The notes: generated from the letters alone by a model not told the origin. Shown: positions 12,864 through 25,677, numbered from the stretch's first letter. The stretch: 64,000 bases of DNA from Edaphochlamys debaryana (GCA_016858145.1 JAEHOE010000031.1:868001-932000); one strand, 5' to 3'. Numbers and translations: made by a program.

Positions 12864-15409
12864 GGTGGCTCCCGCCTGCAAGTGCACGAGAGCAATGGAG
12901 CCTGGGTTCTGTGGGGTGTCGGCGGGGGCGTGAAGAGGAAGCTCGGACGTAAGGTTGTGAGCAGCTGGCGGAACGAGGTTTTAGAGGGGGTCAGCGCAGG
13001 TGCTGACTTGTCTGCAGGTTACGGGGGTTCTATTACAGATCATGCTCATTTGGCCGAGCTCAGCCACAGCTGAGCGTCTGCTTGATGCCATTTGGGCGTT
13101 CGCCTCCCTGGCGGCTTCGACGATAGCCTGGTGCCCTGGGCCGCTGGGCCCAGAGCCCTACCGCAAGGAGGCAGTCAACTTGATTGGGGCTGACACACAT
13201 GCTTGGATGGTGCAGCGCACCTCGGGTTCTGCCGCTCGCTTTCCTAGCTTTAGGATACATCCCCAATTGTGCGAGAATGGGTCATATGGAGATGGTGGGG
13301 ACTGGGCAAGAGATGAGGTATCATATGCGTACCGTTATGGTGCATACAGGTCATGTTGCCGTTAGTTGCGTCGCGAGACCCTCTCCTGACACGCTTACTA
13401 CCAAGGGGCAAGGGTCGGTTGTGATGAGCCTCCCAAATGGCATATCCAGTAAGGCGTAATCTTACCTGTCGTGCAACGCGAAGCCATTCCGCTCCACACT
13501 TAACACACAACACATGCATGTTGCCTGACCCCAGCGGGGCTAAAAGACATCAAAGTAGCCAGCGGGGGTAGCGCAGAAAGGTGGTTGTGGAGCATCCCCC
13601 AGCATCGCCCAGCGCATGCTCCGACGCCACAGCGGAATGCGGCAAGGCTCCACTCCCCTCTCCACCATCAGCCAGCACCACAGCGGATGCGGGGGGCACA
13701 CCGCTGAGGTGCGTGGGCTGTCCAATGGCCTCTGCAGTTGATCAATACCCAGGCTGGAGACTGAGGGACTCGGGGACAGCCCCCGGGGATTACCGCATCC
13801 TGATCAATTCAGGTCCATGGGGTTCTTTCAGCGCCCTCATTGCATGTTCGCTTGTCATGCCCTCAACCTCTTCCCGCCTCGCTTCGCAACACCAGCGCAC
13901 TGCAGAGCCGAACAAGAGCCCGCCAAAGGGTGGGCCTGAGACCTTCATGTGGCAGGTTGGTGGAGGACGAAGGCTTCAGGAAGTCCCGGCTGGTTGTTGC
14001 CTCCTCCTCAGGACGACGTGACACGCCCATGTTGCCCCATGCAGGTCTCGACCCCCGTGAGCCCAAGCCCAATCCCAAGCCCGCTTCGCACAGCCAGCCC
14101 ACAGCTGCTTTCATGACCAAGGCTCCCCCGCAACAGTTCCCGTCTCCCTCCTCCCCAGCCTCGCTGCAGCTCCTCTGCCCGCTGCCGACCCTCACCCTGG
14201 TTGCTCTCGCCCTTCTTACCCAATCACACCGTGGCCACCGCACCAGCCCGCGGCCCGACACGTGTGAACTGCACTCCTGCTTTTAGCCCTCGACCAGCTG
14301 CATCGTCTGCCCTGCACCTCCGCCGAGCGCCGGCCGCGTGTGGCCCGGCAGAGCACGCGCAAGCCCCACGAGACAGGGGATTTCTTCTACCCCACGAGAC
14401 AAGCGGGGGGCTCAGGCCCCGCTCGCAGCGGCCCTCAACTCTGACGAGGTGACACACGCCCAGTCTCCCCTCAACTGCATGGCTACGAACAGGAGCGAGG
14501 TAAAGCAGGGCGATGACAGGAGGGTGGCTAGGTAGTGGCCATGTGCCGAGTTTAGTGGGGGGGGGAGCGGGAGGGCGACCCCGTTAGGCCGTCGCTTCGA
14601 GGCGGTAGCAGTGAAGCTCTATAGCGGCTGTGGGCGGTGCAGCGCGCTACAGAGGTGCAGCCGGCGAGACATCCAGTCCAGAGACATTCCAATTTCATCA
14701 GCCACCGAAGCATTTGCAGCGTCCGAAACAGCGAGCAAACCCCCAACCGGCTTGATGGGGTGATGCTTCGCACTGTACGCCGCCCGTCAGCAGCCGCGAC
14801 GGTCGGGCATACATCATGCCTCCGCCCCAGCCGCCTAAGGCTCTCGTTTCCGTCCAATTGCTAGTCGAGCTGCGATTCTCACAGCTACCACGCTGGGCTA
14901 CCAAGTGGTGTGCGCGCAGCGGTACGGTTACTTCCCGTTACAAGTGGGCGCCTTTTCCTTCTCCCAGTCTTCCCAAGTCCACACGTGCATCGGGCATCCG
15001 CTGGGTGTACAGGAGTGTATGTTGGCATCAGCATGCGCCCCAGCGGGAGCAGGAAGCGCCATGCAAGGGCCACTAGGGTTTGCGCCATCGCGAGAGAGGC
15101 CGACCCGGCCGTCGGCAAGCGCGGCCGTCGTGCCTGCCTGTCCCCACGCTTGCGTTCAACGTGGCAATCCATAAACGCTGCATCTCGCGGCGGGGCCGTT
15201 GAGCCCCCCCTGTGCTGCCCCTATTTCCGAAGTCCTGCAGCCCTCCTGCAACCTGCATGCGTCTGATCGGCCCCCGTGCCACTACTTAAGCCCACGGGCT
15301 TGCCGCTCTCAATCACCACTCCAAACAACGCTGAGCGCCCACAGCGGCCGCTTGCGTCTCCCCACTCAAGTCTAAACACCCCCGAGCGCCCTCGCGGCAC
15401 TCAGCAACC
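12864..15409. other. DUR2-DUR3A intergenic region with DUR3A promoter
   Basis: No coding region was supported. The last 150 bp hold the DUR3A core promoter. An A/T-rich ACTTAAG near 15283-15289 is bracketed by a 6-bp inverted repeat (CCCGTG at about 15269, CACGGG at about 15293), some 120 bp before the ATG. A small direct repeat (CCCCACGAGACA) occurs twice near 14364-14400. The rest is featureless to the eye. Confidence 0.4.
15260..15300 (+). promoter_or_regulatory. DUR3A TATA-like element within inverted repeat
   Basis: CCCGTG and CACGGG flank an ACTACTTAAG core. The DUR3B promoter has an analogous arrangement (CCGTGG ... AAATAAG ... CCACGG) at about 21350-21372. The distance to the ATG is about 120 bp here and 150 bp there. 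A core-promoter role is inferred. Confidence 0.35.
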
Positions 15410-18400
15410 ATGTCCACGTGCACCAATACCAATCTGTTCGGGCTGACACAATACGATGGAGAGTGCCAGTTCTTCAACAACGGTAAGTCAGCGCTAAACG
15501 GTGTCTGGGCGGTTCTGGGTCCGGGTCCTGCATAGCGCGCCAGATGGCACTAGTCAGTCTCCGGTACTACGCCGTTGACCCCTCAGCAAGGAGCTGTGCC
15601 TGCGCGTATGGTGCAGCTATGGGTTGCGACCGACTCCCGCGCAGTCCTGACCCCTCAACGCCCCGATGCATGCCCGCAGGCGGGGACACCGCACTCCCGA
15701 AGGTGCGGTGTCGCTGGTCTGGCGAAGGGGGCCCCATTGCGTTAGGCCCTTTCGCGCCCCAATCGGATGCAACAACACCGAGTTTTTGCCATCGCACGCA
15801 GGGCCTCGGCTGGTTCATCCTCGTCGGCCTCGGCGCTATCTTCGCGCTCGTGCCCACGTTCCTTATCTGGGCTGACAGGTACGCCAAGGGTCCGGGACTC
15901 CCGACCCAACTGTCGATGCCGGGCCGTTAACGACGGGCCGAAGACGTCCACGTGAACGACTGGTCTGTCTCGCAAAGCTGCTCTGCCGAAACGATCAGCA
16001 GATATGACATCGCCGCGCGCTCTGCAACTCAGCTGCGCCGTCTCCCTCCTCCCGTGTCCACAGGAAGTGGGGCGGCGGCGGCAAGGACTCCGAGTCCTTC
16101 GCCACTGCTGGCCGCAGCATCAAGGCCGGTCTGACTGCCTGCGATATCGTCGCCAAGTGGACCTGGGCCGCCACCCTCCTCCAGTCTGCAAACGTAGCAT
16201 GGTCCTTCGGAGTATCAGGCCCGTTCTGGTATGCCGCCGGTGAGTGGGCCTGAGCGCAAGGGACGGGGGCCGGGGGAGGGAGTCAGCATCAAGGCAAGCG
16301 TACGGTACTCGGCTGTCTATACTGCTACATGTCCCTAGCAGTGCTTAACGCAAATCGCAATGCAGCGCAGCGCACGATGGCACGCTTGGCTCCAGGCCCC
16401 CAGTCACCTCGCGACCGTGTCTCGCAGTGCCTAGCAGTGTCTCCATGCCTAAGCTCCCTCCCCCACCCCCTCCTGGCCCCCCTTCCCCCTGCCCCAGGTG
16501 CCACCGTCCAGGTGCTGCTCTTCGCCATTCTTGCCGTGGAGATCAAGCGCAAGGCCCCCACCATCCACACCTTCCTCGAGATCATTCGCTGCCGCTGGGG
16601 CACCACCGCCCACGTGGTCTTCACCTGCTACGGCTTCCTGACTAACATCATCGTCACCGCCATGGTTAGTAGGCGCCCGCCTTGCGCTCTCTGCCGTGCT
16701 GACCCAGTATTCGTAGGGGACACGTGCCCAAGCGCAGTGCGGAGTGTTGCTGACTACTGACACCCCCGTCTTCCCCTTCCCTCAGCTTATCCTGGGTGGT
16801 GCTGCCGTGATGGAGGCTCTGTCTGGTGTGTCCGTCTATGCGTCTTCCTTCCTGATCCCCGCTGGTGTGATCATCTACACCGCCGTCGGTGGCCTCAAGG
16901 GCACTGTGATCGCTGAGTGGCTGAACGTGTGCGTCATCTACATCGCCCTCCTGATCTTCATGTTCCAGGTGAGGCGCTGCAGCAGTGTATCCCGCTGAAA
17001 CGTGCTTTCGATCTTCATGCATGCGTCTGCGGCTTGACCCCTCGCTAACCCCGAACTGTGTTGTCCCCGCCTCCCAGGTCTACGCCACCCACGATGACCT
17101 TGGCTCCATCAGCCTCGTCTACAGCCGCCTGACCGCCATTGCCCAGAAGTACCCTGTCGCTGACAACATGGGCGGCTCTTACATGACCATGTTCTCCAAG
17201 TCGGGCATTATCTTCGGCATCATCAACATCATTGGCAACTTCGGCACCGTGTTCGTGGACCAGTCCTACTGGCAGGGCGCCATCGCCGCCAAGCCCTCGG
17301 CCACCTACAAGGGCTACCTGCTGGTGAGGCGTGCTCCTCCCTGCGTGTTCTCCTGTCAGTGCCAGCGCGTAGGGCTTTGCCGACTGGTGCTGGTTGCTGG
17401 TTGCTATGCACGGTAACATGGGATCCAAGACTGACTCTTCGCCCTGCTGCCCCCGATCCGTCCAGGGCGGCCTGTGCTGGTTCGCTATTCCCTTCACCTT
17501 CGCCACCACCATGGGCCTGGGCGCTCGCGCTCTGGACCTGCCCATCTCTAAGAAGGAGGCTAGTCAGGGTCTGGTGCCCCCCGCCCTCGCCGTTGCCCTC
17601 ATGGGCCAGGGCGGTGCCTTCCTGATGACCTTCCAGCTCTTCATGGTAGGCTCTACTTTCTGGGGTTTCGAGCACGTGCTGTGACTCCTCTGCAGACTGG
17701 TAGGCACCCCCACGCATCCCTGTGGCCAGCATACAACCCGCTAACCGTAACCCCCCCGCCCGACCCGCAGGCTGTGACTGCCACCGCCTGCGCTGAGCAG
17801 ATGGCTGTTGCAACCATCGTTGCCTACGATATCTACAAGCCCTACATCAACAAGAACGCTGACGGCAAGCAGATGATGTTCCTGCAGCGCGTCATGGTGA
17901 GGCCCCGGGCAAGAGCAACATGAGCAGTCTGGCTGGGACATCCTTCTGTACTCGCACGTTTCCTCCCCTAGTAGGTACCGCGTCATCTGACCCTACCCCC
18001 ATTTGCCCACCCTCCGCCACCCTCCCCAGGTGGTTGTGTATGCCATCATCTCCGGTGTCATTTCCGTTATCCTGCTCAAGCTGGAGGTGTCCCTGGGATG
18101 GGTCTACCTGTTCATGGGCATCGTCATCGGCTCGGCCGTGTTCCCCATCGCGGCCTCGCTCACCTGGGCCAAGTGCTCGGCCACCGCCGCCGTCGCCTCT
18201 GCCCTCATCACCACCCCCCTCGCCATCATGACCTGGCTCATCACAGCTGCTAAGCTGAACGACGGCACCATCAACCTGGACACCACCGGCCAGGACTACC
18301 CCATGCTTGCCGGCAACCTGGTCGCCCTCTTCTTCTCCATGATCCTCTGCATCATCTTTTCGTACATCTGGCCCCAGGTGAGATTGGGTCATGAGGCGGG

Positions 18401-19049
18401 TTTACGTGGCCGGGTCCAACGCTTGATTTTGCAAGACTCCCTGGAGAGGTCAGTGCCTAATGCCTCGCTTCCCTCCTCGCCCCTTCACCACGCAGGACTT
18501 CGACTGGGCCGAGCTCAAGAACATCCCCGTCATTGAGCAGGACCCCAACTCCAACCCCAACAACTTCGAGGGCGAGGACTCCCCCGAGGCTCTTGACCAC
18601 GTCATCAAGTTCACCTGGGCCACCGGCGGCGTCCTCACCCTTGTCCTGCTCATCCTCTGGCCAATCCTGGCCCTCCCCGCCAAGGTCTTCAACCAGGGCT
18701 ACTTCACCTTCTGGATTATCATCGCCATGATCTGGGGCATTGTCGCCTCATGCATCTGCATCGTCTTGCCCATCGTGAGTGGGGCTTTGCATCTACGCTT
18801 TCCTAACGTTGGGACTCCTACTGCCCTGAGTCCATTGTCTGCGAACCCTGTCTTCGGTCAGTTTTCTCACGTCTATCCGCTGTTTGCTCTGCCCTCCCTC
18901 AGTGGGAGGCCCAGGACATCATCAAGGCCATGTTCTGCGGCGGCGCCAAGGCCCCTTCGAAGCCGGCCACCCTCAGCGCCGAGGAGTCGACGCACCACGG
19001 CAAGGCCGACCACCTGGAGCTTCCGCCCGTGCCCGCTACTCAGGCATAA
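15410..19049 (+). CDS. DUR3: DUR3-type urea/Na+ symporter, first tandem copy (DUR3A)
   Basis: High-affinity urea transporter of the sodium:solute symporter family, expected in the plasma membrane and feeding DUR1. Twelve exons, 674 aa: 15410-15482, 15680-15702, 15802-15878, 16064-16239, 16498-16664, 16786-16968, 17078-17323, 17466-17645, 17771-17896, 18030-18377, 18496-18774, 18903-19049. The N-terminus [11 protein letters not shown] is followed by a membrane segment [18 protein letters not shown] and a series of further hydrophobic helices. Conserved DUR3 stretches include [31 protein letters not shown] and [18 protein letters not shown]. The C-terminal tail is hydrophilic (STHHGKADH). Exon 2 is only 23 nt. 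A TGTAA at 19625 could end the transcript. It is closely related to the next gene, with shared intron sequence. Confidence 0.95.
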
Positions 19050-21511
19050 ACTGCCTTGCGGCACGCTGGATAGTACTCGGGGGGTGAGGACAATGGATGC
19101 CGCTGGCTGAGCAATGGAGTGGCAGGGGGTATGCAGCAGCGAACGGCATGGGGATATTGACTGGGGAACAATGCTGGAAAGGCAGGCTAGTCGGGGATAA
19201 TGCCCTAGTGATAAAGAGCTGAGCTCAAGAACGTGCTACCGAGCGGGGCGGCTTTGTTGTGCGCTAACACTGCCGCACTCATGTCCAAAATGACCAGGAT
19301 TGTGTCCTCCCTACTGGAGGCCTTCGCAAATCTAGTTAGGTATGACTGGGGGCACCTTAGAATGTAGGGTTTCACGAACAAGCACATAGACAGGAACGGG
19401 ACTTGTGGGGCAAGCGTTGGAGCAGCGCTGTAGAATGTGAGCTCGTGTATTAAAGCATGGGGTGACATGCTTGGCTAAGTGGGGCACATGAGTGATCTTG
19501 AGCAGCGCCCTCGTTGCGTTGCATGCTGAGGAGGAAGAGACGTGAGGGGGAACATTGTCCTCCGAGCGGCGGTTGGCAGAACCATGCCATCAATCACATG
19601 AGCTTCTGTTGCTCACTGACCTCGTGTAACTACTACGAAAGTGAAACTCTCGTCTGTATCTTGCGCACAACGCTTCGGGCTACGACACCATGCAGCGTTT
19701 GGACCTGAACCCTTCCGTGCATGATAATATCTCCCACCTTCCCACACCTCCTCCCCTCCCACGCCACCTGCTCACCGGGTTGATGGGGGCCGAAGCTTGT
19801 TGGCGCCGTCTCTTGCCATGATCAACGGTCCGCTTATCAATGCTTGTCCTGTGGCAAACGCAAGGCACAGAGTATGGTCAGGACATGATCCTGCCGATCT
19901 CGGCAAAGTGTGGCGGTATAAGGGGCAGCTTACCAGTTTGTTGATTGGCGGATTCTAGAAGCAGGCCTGCCGGGCCGGCCCCAAGTCCTGGAGTGGTTGC
20001 TGTCCGCCGTGCCCCCTCCCCCTGAGGAGTAGGGGTGTTTGTCTGCATGTGGATGGCAGCGGGAGAGGGCAGGATTCAGGGAGCCATGTCAATCTTGCGC
20101 GGGAGAGGCGTACGCATAGTGGTGCCGTCGTTGGGGGATGGGACTCGCGGGAGGCCATTAAAGCGGAAGACAGGCCGGGCAACTCCAGTGGACACACGGT
20201 GCATGGCTGTCATGCTGCTTACAGAAGGTGGTCAGACTGGCTACGTCGGCTAAGCGCACCTTGCCAACCTTTCCTTGCCATTCCAGAGCTTCAATTGTGT
20301 AAAGTAATGGGCATGAATATGAAGGACTGCGGCGGGGCGTGGGTCAAGGGGCAGGGAAGTGCGTGGGTGTCAACGTCAGTGAGGCAAGGCCCGGGAGAAC
20401 TGCAATCTGTTTGGCATGCTGGGAGTGAGGACTGGGGCGCGTCATGTCGAGCCGTTTTGATCCAGGGCAAGGGCAAAGCAGGCTTGCGAGGCAGCCTATT
20501 GATGCTGCCAGGCAGATGCAGGGGCAAACGCGCAAGCCGTGCCAGGTATGCGCAGCGAGTGAAGCCATGGCCACGCCAGGCTTGCGGTTTCAGGGGGCCA
20601 TCCTTGCGTATTACGGAGCTCAATCAGGCATAGCCTCACCTTCACCACCGCCGCAGGGTGGCCGGGGTCGGAACATGGCCGATGCCGCATACCGGTATCG
20701 ACCGGGAGGCCAACCAACTCGTTGCCTCGCCCCAGCAGGCCTCTTCCGGCAAAGCATCCACTGTTTTCTAGCCAATCAGAAATAATGGAGCAGGTGCCCG
20801 CACTCGGTGCTGAAACCGGTGTGCGAGGGTCGCGTGCCATCCCGTCACTGTTTTGTTGTTCAGTGGGCTAACTTTCAGCCCCGTCTCCCAAATAAAGAAG
20901 GCCTAGTCGTCGCTGTGATTCAGTGCTTGGTAGGGGGCGCACGCATCCGCAAGTGCCGCTCGAATCGCAACAACGTTCGCAAACGGTTTGCTCAACGCGC
21001 TGTGAGCTGACGGCTGTCGCTGTGTGTGTTGTGACTCGGACGCTGGAAAGTAAGTAACGAGCAGGCACGCGCAGGGACAATTGGGGGCCAGCGCGACCAG
21101 TCCGACGGGTGCGAGGTTCGGTACACGCGGGTCGGCACGCACCGGCTCGTTGCAACCGCGCCGCTGCGCCACGCGATAGCGCTCGCAGCCGCGCCACACC
21201 GCCAGTGTGTAGCGCTGCTGGCTAGTTCCTGATGGTAGATTGCAGGTCAATTTCCTGACGCTGCGTTTTGGCGGACCGGTTTGCGCGTCTGACGGTCTGA
21301 CACCTGCGCTCCGCCCTGCAGGGCCCCATCGCGCTTTTTTGTCCCGCCCCCGTGGCCCAAATAAGCGCACCACGGCAGCTTTGTCCGTCATACTCTGCAC
21401 AGCGAGCGCGCCTCTGCGGCTGCGCACCCTGTCCATAATCCCTGGAGACCTTCCCGAAACCCCGCGGTCGCCACAACACAACATCCTGCGCTCCTTACCA
21501 AACGCACCGCT
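19050..21511. other. DUR3A 3' flank and DUR3B promoter region
   Basis: No gene was supported in these 2.4 kb. A TGTAA at 19625-19629 is a candidate DUR3A poly(A) signal. The final 240 bp (about 21275-21511) form the DUR3B promoter and leader. They include AAATAAG at about 21358 between CCGTGG and CCACGG, and they are duplicated at 26438-26658. Confidence 0.45.
19625..19629 (+). terminator. Candidate poly(A) signal TGTAA for DUR3A
   Basis: TGTAA is the volvocine algal polyadenylation signal. This one lies 576 bp after the DUR3A stop and is a plausible 3' end. Confidence 0.4.
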
Positions 21512-24500
21512 ATGTCTTGCACTAACACAAACCTATTTGGCTTCAGCCAGTATGATGGTCAATGTACCTTCTTTGGAGGCGGTGAGTCGCGATGCATTGT
21601 CGCGAGGGTTATTGCTCGTGGCGAACAGCGGCTCTCTGACGCTGTCTTGGACTTTGGGAATTGTCACTATAGCCGAGCAACTGGGACACTTATCTCAGTT
21701 GCTCGCGCACAGACCAACCGTGCCACGTGTTGGCCCCCTCAACGCCCGGCCTTTCCCCTCGCCCGGCCTTTCCCCTCTTGCCTGATCTGTTGCTCCCCTG
21801 CCTCCTTGCCACCTTACAATTCCAGGGGACACCGCACTCCCACAGGTGCGGTGTCGCTGGTCTGGCAAAGGGGGCCCAATTGCGTTAGGCCCTTTCGCGT
21901 GGGGATAACCCTTTCGCGCCCCAATCGGATGCAACAACACCGAGTTTTTGCCATGTCACGCAGGGCCTCGGCTGGTTCATCCTCGTCGGCCTCGGCGCTG
22001 TCTTCGCGCTCGTGCCTACGTGCCTGATTTGGATTGACCGGTGCGCAAGGGGTCTGGGCCCCACTGAGTTCAGGGCTTCAGGCTGGTACTTCTGACATGG
22101 CGTGGAGCCCAGACGTGCTTAGTTCCCGAACCTTGCTTGGTCCCCACCAACAGGCGATTCCTTGGTGGCGGCAAGGACTCCGAGTCCTTCGCCACTGCCG
22201 GCCGCACCATCAAGTCCGGTCTGACTGCCTGCGATATCGTCGCCAAGTGGACCTGGGCCGCCACCCTCCTCCAGTCTGCAAACGTAGCATGGTCCTTCGG
22301 AGTAGCAGGCCCCTTCTGGTATGCCGCCGGTGAGTGGGCCTGAGGGCAAGGGAGGGGGGCCACGGGAAGGTGACGGCATCAGGGCGTGTCATCGTGCACA
22401 GCTCTTCATTACGTGTCGTCACGAAGTATGTCTTCTTAAGCTCCCTCCCCCGCCCCCTCCTGGCCCCCCTTCCCCCTGCCCCAGGTGCCACCGTCCAGGT
22501 GCTGCTCTTCGCCATTCTTGCCGTGGAGATCAAGCGCAAGGCCCCCACCATCCACACCTTCCTCGAGATCATTCGCTGCCGCTGGGGCACCACCGCCCAC
22601 GTGGTCTTCACTTGCTACGGCTTCATGACTAACATCATCGTCACCGCCATGGTCAGTCGGCACTCGCATTGCGCTACCCTGCTAAGCAGCTTTGGTGCTT
22701 GCATAGCTGTGCGTGGGTTGTACATATGCGGCCCCAGCTCTCCTTATCCCCTTGCGGTCAGAGGGTTCGAGATTGCTGCCAACCTCTGATGTTTGCTGAC
22801 TTCCCCCTGCCCCCTCTCCTCCGCCTCCCCGCTCGTCCCCCCAGCTTATCCTGGGTGGCGCTGCCGTGATGGAGGCTCTGTCCGGTGTGTCGGTCTACGC
22901 CGCATCCTTCCTGATCCCGGCCGGTGTGGTCATCTACACGGTAAGGCCTCTGAAGCCCCAGGCAAGCCTCAGACGGTACCAACCCCACGTATCGTACTGA
23001 CGGCTCGGCTGCCCTCCATACCCAGGCCGTCGGTGGCCTCAAGGGCACTGTGATCGCTGAGTGGCTCAACGTCACCGTAATCTATCTGGCGCTCTTGATC
23101 TTCATGTTCCAGGTGAGGCGCTGCAGCAGCGTATCCCGCTGAAACGTGCTTTCGATCTTCATGCATGCGTCTGCGGCTTGACCCCTCGCTAACCCCGAAC
23201 TGTGTTGCCCCCGCCTCCCAGGTCTACGCCACCAACCCAGACCTCGGCTCCATCACCACCGTCTACAGCCGCCTGACTGCCATTGCCGAGAAGTATCCCG
23301 TGCCCGACAACATGGGCGGCTCTTACATGACCATGTTCTCCAAGTCGGGCATTATCTTCGGCATCATCAACATCATTGGCAACTTCGGCACCGTGTTCGT
23401 GGACCAGTCCTACTGGCAGGGCGCCATCGCCGCCAAGCCCTCGGCCACCTACAAGGGCTACCTGCTGGTGAGGCGTGCTCCTCCCTGCGTGTTCTCCTGT
23501 CAGTGCCAGCGCGTAGGGCTTTGCCGACTGGTGCTGGTTGGTGCAGCTATGTACGGTAACATGGAATCCAATACTGACTCTTCGCCCTGCTGCCCCCGAT
23601 CCGTCCAGGGCGGCCTGTGCTGGTTCGCTATTCCCTTCACCTTCGCCACCACCATGGGACTGGGCGCCCGCGCTCTGGACCTGCCCATCTCCAAGTCAGA
23701 GGCTAGCCAGGGTCTGGTGCCCCCCGCCGTCGCCGTTGCTCTTATGGGCCAGGGTGGTGCCTTCCTGATGACCTTCATGCTCTTCATTGTGAGTAGAAGA
23801 GCGTGGAGTGGTGAAGGGAATTATGCGGATTATCGTCGACAACAAGGCAGGACGGCAGCATGTGATTGCAGTGCAACATAGCGTGTTGCATCAGGTGCTG
23901 TTTGCCCTGCGCTCGCCTTTTGAATGGCCGAGCGGGCTTGTAACCCGCTAACCGCAATCCCCCCGCCCAAACCGCAGGCCGTGACCTCCACCGCTTGCGC
24001 TGAGCAGATGGCTGTGTCCACGATTGTCGTGTACGACATCTACAAGGCAAGGCTGACTTGAGCCGGGTGTAGAGTGAGGGGGCGATTGGAGATGGGGTAC
24101 CCGCCCATCCAAGTGGGGCAGACTTGCATCCGCCAGCCAGTGTACCGCTTATTGACGCCACCACCCCCCTGCCACCCCGTTTGCTGTGCTCGTTATCAAC
24201 AGCCCTACATTAACAAGAACGCCAGCGGCAAGTCGATGATGCTCCTTCAGCGCATCATGGTGAGGCAGGGCCTGTGTGCTGGTGGCGACGATGGGAGACC
24301 ACGGGCCACGGTTCTGATGTGCGGCGCTGCTGTGTGCGTTGGCCCCGTACTTGGCCCGCTGGAATGTTGAGCCTGACTGTGCCCGACTGTCCGCCACCCG
24401 CCCCAGGTGGTTGTGTATGCCATCATCTCCGGTGTCGTCGCCGTTATCCTGCTCAAGCTGGAGGTGTCCCTGGGATGGGTCTACCTGTTCATGGGCATCG

Positions 24501-25677
24501 TCATTGGATCTGCCGTGTTCCCCATCGCCTGCTCCCTCACCTGGTCCAAGGTCTCGGCCACCGCCGCCGTCGCCTCTGCCCTCATCACCACCCCCCTCGC
24601 CATCATGACCTGGCTCATCACCGCCGCCAAGCTGAACGACGGCAAGATCAACCTGGACACCACCGGCCAGGACTACCCCATGCTTGCCGGCAACCTGGTC
24701 GCCCTCTTCTTCTCCATGATCCTCTGCATCACCTTTTCGTTCATCTGGCCCCAGGTGAGATCCAACCGTTGCTGCTCGAGGCTGGGCATCAGGATCCAAG
24801 GGCTGGCGTTTGTGCTCGCTTCTAGCTACTAGAGCGGGGGCGTCTACGGGCTTACCTCCCTCCCTACTTGCGCATCTGTCCCCCCTCCCAGAACTATGAC
24901 TGGGAGGAGCTCAAGAGCATCCCCGCCATTCACACCGAGGATGAGCACAAGAACGAGGACGAGGAGGACTCCCCCGAGGCCCTGGACCGAGTGAGGCAGG
25001 GACTGTGTGTGAGGGGGGCCTGCGAAGAGAGGCTGGGGGCCACAATCCATCTATGCGTGGATGCGTTGCTTGGTGGTCGTCACGATCATTGCCCCCTGTC
25101 ATGAGCGACTTTGACCCCGCCCCTCCCTCCGCAACCCTCGCTCCCCAGGTGATCAAGTTCACCTGGGCCACTGGCGGTACCCTGACCCTTGTCCTGCTCA
25201 TCCTCTGGCCTATCCTGGCCCTTCCTGCCAAGGTCTTCAACCAGGGCTACTTCACCTTCTGGGTTATCGTTGCCATGGTGAGAAGGGTGTAAGGGTATCG
25301 GTTGTGGGCGAGCGCTAGAGGGCTGAGCTGTTCTGAAGCAGTCGGGGGACAGCCTGGCTGGGTCCAACACTCCCTCCTCTCCCGTCAAAATCTATAGCAG
25401 TGGGTCGTGCACCCCGGGGTAGGTGTGAAGCCCTCAGCCATGGCGTGCCGCTTGTTCCGATCCAACACCCGTGCCCATTCGGTACTTCCCGTAGGTCTGG
25501 GGCATTGTGGCTTCCTGCATCTGCATCCTGCTCCCCATCATCGAGGCCTGGGACCTCATCGTGACGGTCATGAAGGGAGGCATCAAGGCGGAGCCCAAGA
25601 CGCCCTCCAGCAATGCCGAGGAGTCGACGCACCACGGCAAGGCCGACCACTTGGCCCTACCCGCAACCCGCGCATAG
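21512..25677 (+). CDS. DUR3: DUR3-type urea/Na+ symporter, second tandem copy (DUR3B)
   Basis: Paralogue of the preceding transporter with the same predicted role. Fifteen exons, 667 aa: 21512-21581, 21826-21845, 21964-22040, 22154-22329, 22485-22651, 22845-22940, 23026-23112, 23222-23467, 23609-23788, 23978-24046, 24203-24259, 24407-24754, 24892-24990, 25149-25277, 25495-25677. The N-terminus is [16 protein letters not shown]. The same membrane helices and motifs occur as in DUR3A ([18 protein letters not shown]). Differences lie mainly in the N-terminus, the loop before [14 protein letters not shown], and the acidic linker ([16 protein letters not shown]). Exon 10 ends AAG|gcaagg, a GC donor required by alignment to DUR3A. 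The copy has extra introns inside DUR3A exons 6, 9 and 11 but lacks DUR3A's last intron. Exon 8, its flanking introns and exon 9 are nearly identical to DUR3A. Confidence 0.95.
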
